Source of the DNA: Azophilus sp965199705
Lineage (GTDB): Bacteria > Pseudomonadota > Gammaproteobacteria > Pseudomonadales > Azotimanducaceae
Reading direction: 5' to 3'
Assembly: GCA_965199705.1 (NCBI GenBank)
Contig: OZ241359.1
Span: 1 to 64,000, forward strand
DNA length: 64,000 nucleotides
A program made the translations under genes and the position numbers. Shown piece after piece: positions 60,188-64,000 of the stretch. Position 1 is the stretch's first letter, and each line of letters opens with the position of its first letter. The notes beneath the pieces are model-generated. The model was not told the DNA's origin. It was given only the letters and a program-made list of their open reading frames with translations, and made no database searches.

Positions 60188-62443
60188 TCAGCCAGCGACC
60201 GTGACCTTCAGGGCCTCGAATCCGGCATCCGTCATGGCCTCGACAACTGCGTCCTGGTTGTCCGGGCAAAGCGCGATCATGGCGCCCCCGCCGCCGCCGC
60301 CCGTCAGCTTCGCGCCCAGGGCGCCATTGTCGCGAGCGACATGAATCAGGGTTTCGAGTTCTGGCGTGGACAGCCGCAAGGCGTTCAGATAGCCGTGGCA
60401 CAGATTCATCAGATGGCCAAGCTCGTCAAGGTCCGCCGTTGCAAGCGCGGACTCGCCGGCCTCACTCAAGCCCGCTATCTGATCGAAGAGCGTGTCAAGG
60501 CGATCGCGATTGGCCTGCCAGGCGTCGCGAACCCCGGCCACTGTCTGCGATGTCAAGCTCTCCTTGCCGCTATGGCCGATAACCAGCGGGATGGGTGCAG
60601 CGACAGGCAGATCGCGAACCACTGATTTGCCGTTCGACCGGGACTGATAGCGAATGGCCTTGCCGTAGGTGGCGACCGTGTTGTCGATTCCAGAGGGCGT
60701 GCCGTGGGCGCCCCGCTCGCACTCGAACGCCAGATCGTTGACGGCCTCATCCGAAAGATCGCAGTCGAAAGCGCCGCCAATCGCCCGAATCGCGGCGACC
60801 GCCAAGGCAGCCGAGGCGCCAAGACCGGCCGCGCGGGGCACGTGCGGCGTCATTTCCATGCGCATGGATTCGCCAGTCAGGCCCAGACCATCCAGGACGA
60901 TGCGCAACATGGCATCCAGGCCACCGCCGGACTCCAGATTCACTCGCTGAGAGATCCCCCAGCGCGGAATCGCCAGGTGCACCCCTGTTCCGCCTTTCTG
61001 CGCCTCAGCTTCCACCCCCAGCGGGATCGGCAGCGCCAAGGCTGGACGACCATAGACCACGGCATGTTCGCCGAACAGGATCAGCTTGGCAGAGGCGCTG
61101 GCGCGTGCTGCCTCACCCGTGGTTGGCGCGGCTACCTTGCGGCGCAGTTTTTTCAGTATCTCTTCCGCCTTCCAGACCTTGATTTCGCCGGAATCGATCA
61201 GGGCTTCGACCACCTGCTCAAACAATTCCCCGGGTGCGCCGGCAACGCTGGCGACACTGCGCGCATGCAGGGTCATGTGCCCGCGTTGAATGCCTTCGGT
61301 CGTCAGGGCCCGCAGGGCGGCAAAGTTCTGGGCGAGGCCGACCGCAGCCATGATTCCGGCGAGGTTGTTGGCTTGCGTCACCCCGAGTATCTGATGGTTG
61401 ATGCGCACCCCCGGGTTGGTCTCGAGCGAACCGCCCTTGACACCCACCTTCATCGGAATTTCTATCTCGCCGGCAAGGTCTCCCGCCTCGTTGACACGCC
61501 AGCGGGTCAGCGATCGGTAGCGTCCATCGCGCGCGGCGTAGGCGTGGGCTGCCGCTTCGATGGCGCGCCAATCGTTGCCGGTGGCGATGGCCACGGCATC
61601 CACCCCGTTCATGATGCCCTTGTTGTGGGTAGCGGCGCGGTAGGGGTCCACCTGAGCCAGGTCCGTGGCCAGCACAATGCCGTCCCGAACGTCTTCGCCG
61701 GAACGGCCCTTGCCAGCCAGATGGTCGGCAGGCATGCAGACGCTCGCCCGGGCGATGGCGCGATCCGTGAGATTCGAGAGAATCCGCAGAAACACGGCGC
61801 CGCCGGTGATGCGCTCGACCAGCGATGCGACGCCCTCACACATGGTGTTGACCAGGTTCGCGCCCATTGCATCGCGGGTATCCACCAGGAGATGCAGCAC
61901 CAGCATGGGCTTGCCATCGGTTGGCGCTGTATGGCGGTGGACTTCGATGTCCGTGGCGCCGCCACCGCGCGCGACCATCTTCGGGTGCAGGCTGTTGGCA
62001 AGGGCCAGCACCTCCGCCTTCTCCGCCAGCAGCCGCTGCCGAGCCTCATCCGGGTCGTTGACGCCAACAACCTGAACCTGACCGATCAGCAGTGACTCGC
62101 TGCACTCAGCCGTAAAGCCGCCATTCTGGCGGGCGAGGCGCGCCGCACCGGAAAGGCCCGCGACGATGGACGGCTCTTCGACGACCAGGGGCACCACGTA
62201 ATCATTGCCGTTGACCACGAAGTTGAGGGCAAGGCCCAACGGCAGGCCGAATACGCCGACCACGTTTTCGATCATCTTGTCGGCCATCGGCAGGGTCAGG
62301 CTTTGGCTGCCGCTGCTGAGTCTGCGCGCTTCCGCCGGGTTGATGAAGCCGCGTTCCCTGAGCAACTCGTTGCGTTTGCGAACACTCAGCCGAAAGAAGT
62401 TTGGTATGCGAGAGCTGCGCTCAGTAGAAGATGTGGAGGCCAT
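60188..62443 (-). CDS. fusion of class II HMG-CoA reductase and mevalonate kinase
   Basis: One reading frame of 751 codons holds two enzymes. Residues 1-450 are a class II HMG-CoA reductase: IPNFFRLSVRKRNELL, MIENVVGVFGLP (catalytic Glu near 58), DLAQVDPYRAATHNKGIMNGVDAVAIATGNDWRA (Lys near 274, Asp near 281) and TLHARSVAS with the catalytic His. Residues 450-751 are a GHMP mevalonate kinase: SASAKLILFGEHAVVYGRPALA near 455, RAAGLGASAALAVAA near 540, SGIDNTVATYGK, and GALGAKLTGGGGGGAMIAL near 710. The linker is only ~10 residues. Both active sites look intact, so one protein would turn HMG-CoA to mevalonate to mevalonate-5-phosphate. I chose ATG 62443; the frame is open to 62464, overlapping the kinase gene upstream. 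Confidence 0.93.
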   Translation of the reverse strand: MASTSSTERSSRIPNFFRLSVRKRNELLRERGFINPAEARRLSSGSQSLTLPMADKMIENVVGVFGLPLGLALNFVVNGNDYVVPLVVEEPSIVAGLSGAARLARQNGGFTAECSESLLIGQVQVVGVNDPDEARQRLLAEKAEVLALANSLHPKMVARGGGATDIEVHRHTAPTDGKPMLVLHLLVDTRDAMGANLVNTMCEGVASLVERITGGAVFLRILSNLTDRAIARASVCMPADHLAGKGRSGEDVRDGIVLATDLAQVDPYRAATHNKGIMNGVDAVAIATGNDWRAIEAAAHAYAARDGRYRSLTRWRVNEAGDLAGEIEIPMKVGVKGGSLETNPGVRINHQILGVTQANNLAGIMAAVGLAQNFAALRALTTEGIQRGHMTLHARSVASVAGAPGELFEQVVEALIDSGEIKVWKAEEILKKLRRKVAAPTTGEAARASASAKLILFGEHAVVYGRPALALPIPLGVEAEAQKGGTGVHLAIPRWGISQRVNLESGGGLDAMLRIVLDGLGLTGESMRMEMTPHVPRAAGLGASAALAVAAIRAIGGAFDCDLSDEAVNDLAFECERGAHGTPSGIDNTVATYGKAIRYQSRSNGKSVVRDLPVAAPIPLVIGHSGKESLTSQTVAGVRDAWQANRDRLDTLFDQIAGLSEAGESALATADLDELGHLMNLCHGYLNALRLSTPELETLIHVARDNGALGAKLTGGGGGGAMIALCPDNQDAVVEAMTDAGFEALKVTVAG

Positions 62444-63380
62444 TGGGATCTGCCTTGCAATCAATGATGGTAAAACCGGCAGCTACGGCGGCTGCCTCGA
62501 ACGGCGCAAACGCATCCGGCGCATTCGAGAAGGCGACGCCGAGGTCGCCACCCCCGGCGCCGCAGGGCTTGTAGGCCAGATGAAAGCGTTCGGCCAGGGA
62601 TTCCAGCTGCGCGTGGCCGCCCGCATAGATGCCCAGATTGGCCGCCGCGTCCAGACGTTTGAGCGCACGCACATAGTCCGCCAGCGCATCAAGGTCGAAG
62701 CAGTTGAAGAGTTGTTCCGAAGTCCGCGTCAGGTCTGCAAGCGCAGGCGGGTTTGCACCGTCGCCAGAGGCTTTGAGCCAGGCCGAGAAACGACCAATGT
62801 GATCGCCGGTGGCAGCGCTTTGTCCGGTCCAGACAAATCGATATGGCGGCAGGGACAGCTCTGCAGGCGTCGCCTGCCCATCCTGCCAGCGGCTGACGCC
62901 GCCGCGCCAGGCAACTGCTACGTCCGCGCCACTGCCCTTGCCGCCTTGCAATGCCCGGTGCGCCGCGAGCGCCCGATCGAGATTCGGGTCCTCGCTCATC
63001 CACCTGGCCCAGACGCCCTCGACGGCGACTGTGAGCGCGGCGCTTGAACCAAGCCCCAGCTTGTGACGGCCCTGAAAAAACGGCGCTGTGTCCAGATGCA
63101 AAGCGGCGGGCTTGTCAGTGCGCGAATAACGACTTTGTACCTGCCAGGGCAAGCGGGCGGCGCTGGCATCGGTTGGCGATCTGGCCGGCAAGTCCTTGAA
63201 CGCAGCGGACTGGCCAGAAAAGCCGCTGGCGCTGAATCGAAATATCTCGCTGCGAGTCAAGCGACAGGTGACACGCCGATCAATCGCCATGACCGCCGCC
63301 GGGGCGCCTTGAAGCACCGCATACTCACCCCAGAGAAACACCTTGCCCGGCGCCTGCGCCTTGAGCACGTAATCACGCAC
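62421..63380 (-). CDS. GHMP-family phosphomevalonate kinase
   Basis: A 319-residue GHMP kinase. APGKVFLWGEYAVLQGAPA is near residue 11, the phosphate-binding LGLGSSAALTVAVEG near 108, and AYKPCGAGGGDLGVAFSN near 265. In this operon, between mvaD and the HMGR-mevalonate kinase fusion, it fills the phosphomevalonate kinase step, giving mevalonate-5-diphosphate. Kinase identity among GHMP members cannot be settled by sequence alone, but mevalonate kinase is already provided by the fused gene. GTG start; it overlaps mvaD by eight bases. Confidence 0.82.
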   Translation of the reverse strand: MRDYVLKAQAPGKVFLWGEYAVLQGAPAAVMAIDRRVTCRLTRSEIFRFSASGFSGQSAAFKDLPARSPTDASAARLPWQVQSRYSRTDKPAALHLDTAPFFQGRHKLGLGSSAALTVAVEGVWARWMSEDPNLDRALAAHRALQGGKGSGADVAVAWRGGVSRWQDGQATPAELSLPPYRFVWTGQSAATGDHIGRFSAWLKASGDGANPPALADLTRTSEQLFNCFDLDALADYVRALKRLDAAANLGIYAGGHAQLESLAERFHLAYKPCGAGGGDLGVAFSNAPDAFAPFEAAAVAAGFTIIDCKADPNGLHIFY

Positions 63381-64000
63381 CTTCCGATCCCGGAACGATC
63401 CGCGCGCCGGCGCCCAGTCCGGTCTTCAGCAATCTGATCACCCCGGGGATCTGCTCCAGCGCCGCCGCAACCTCGTCCGCCGCATCCGGTTCGCAAACTG
63501 CCTTGACCTGTGGCCCGGCATCCATCGTCGCAAATACCGGGCAGCCGCGGGCGCGCAATGCTTCCACGGCAGACAGGCAGGCAACGCTGGCGCCAGTCCA
63601 GTAGATCAGCGGCGGACGGCTGGTCAACATGAGCGCGTGCATCTTCATGGAACTCGCAGCCCCGAGCTCGGCAAGCGCCGTGAAATCCCTGCCGCGAAAG
63701 GCTTGCAGCATCGCCTGGAAATCGGCGTCCGCGCCCGCAACCCAGGCGTCGTAGTAAGGCGAGGTATCCCGGGTGCGGGCCATGCCATCGGTCGAGGAAA
63801 CTGGCTTGGGCTGGTCCGCGGTGACCGCTATCAGCACTTGCAGCGGCCAGGCGTTGGCCGGCGCCAGCTCCTCCGCCTGCCAGTCCGGAGGGCCGAGGCT
63901 GGCAAATCCACCGCACAGGGAACGGGCTGCGGAGGCCGAGCCAAGACGGGCCAGCTCCGACAGCTGATTGCGGGACAGCCCAAGCCCGCAATGCGCATCA
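63373..64000 (-). CDS. mvaD: diphosphomevalonate decarboxylase, C-terminal part (cut by window edge)
   Basis: The 209 visible codons match MvaD: NQLSELARLGSASAARSLCGGFASL (Ser-rich phosphate loop), then KPVSSTDGMARTRDTSPYYDAWVAGADADFQAMLQAFRGRDFTALAELGAASSMKMHALMLTSRPPLIYWTG and PVFATMDAGPQVKAV, which contain the conserved Ser, His-Ala and Asp regions near the active site. It makes isopentenyl diphosphate from diphosphomevalonate with ATP. The N-terminus lies beyond 64000. It is upstream of the phosphomevalonate kinase, with overlapping genes. Confidence 0.9.
   Translation of the reverse strand, partial: DAHCGLGLSRNQLSELARLGSASAARSLCGGFASLGPPDWQAEELAPANAWPLQVLIAVTADQPKPVSSTDGMARTRDTSPYYDAWVAGADADFQAMLQAFRGRDFTALAELGAASSMKMHALMLTSRPPLIYWTGASVACLSAVEALRARGCPVFATMDAGPQVKAVCEPDAADEVAAALEQIPGVIRLLKTGLGAGARIVPGSEGA

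Overview
The window is about 62% G+C, gene-dense, and carries long co-oriented housekeeping operons whose gene order matches Gammaproteobacteria. It resembles Pseudomonas in several blocks: gyrA-serC-pheA-hisC-cmk-rpsA-ihfB, carA-carB-greA-rlmE-ftsH-glmM, ftsK-lolA-rarA-crcB-serS-cysG and gpmI-yibN-secB. It is not Pseudomonas. It carries a mevalonate-pathway operon, fatty acyl-CoA dehydrogenases, a cytochrome P450, the start of a probable Rieske oxygenase and a deazaflavin-type nitroreductase homologue. An environmental gammaproteobacterium outside the best-studied genera is the most likely source; this is inference.

Layout. 1-2764: start of a Rieske-type oxygenase (cut by the window edge), a small lipoprotein, and a secreted HEXXH metallopeptidase-TPR protein. 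2857-6657: a minimal surface-polysaccharide initiation cluster (WbpM-, WbpL- and WbpV-like) on the minus strand, in the position where Pseudomonas keeps its O-antigen locus, but with no flippase, polymerase or transferases. 6868-25500: one long minus-strand array from carA down to a ComEA-like gene, covering pyrimidine/arginine, transcription, rRNA methylation, protease, cell wall, gyrase, aromatic amino acid and ribosomal genes. 25859-27816: an IS1182-like element that has split the 5' end of a penicillin/AHL-acylase-family lipoprotein gene. 27950-35484, plus strand: acylase, two acyl-CoA dehydrogenases, Lon and a small conserved protein. 35520-42461: MATE exporter, SecB, YibN, nitroreductase-like protein, GpmI, EnvC and ZapE.

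42481-49439 is an accessory island. It holds an Rpn-family nuclease and a very large Type ISP restriction-modification gene broken by a 25-nt homopolymer. A 3'-end duplicate of the rpn gene follows, forming a 0.42-kb direct repeat around the restriction gene, next to tRNA-Ser(UGA). 49705-57730: tusDCBE for tRNA 2-thiouridine, then cysG, serS, crcB, a rarA remnant, lolA and ftsK. 57772-60138: cytochrome P450 and a Uma2-family nuclease. 60188-64000: mevalonate operon (minus strand) of mvaD, a phosphomevalonate kinase and a single gene fusing HMG-CoA reductase to mevalonate kinase.

The most unusual items are the HMGR-mevalonate kinase fusion, the phase-variable Type ISP enzyme in a repeat-bounded island, and a 53-bp interspersed repeat whose own Shine-Dalgarno-like sequence and ATG appear to start a gene. 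Also notable are the rarA gene reduced to two joined pieces and a GTTAAC-armed palindrome family, one copy of which supplies the last codons and stop of pheA. No CRISPR array, rRNA gene or prophage was seen.
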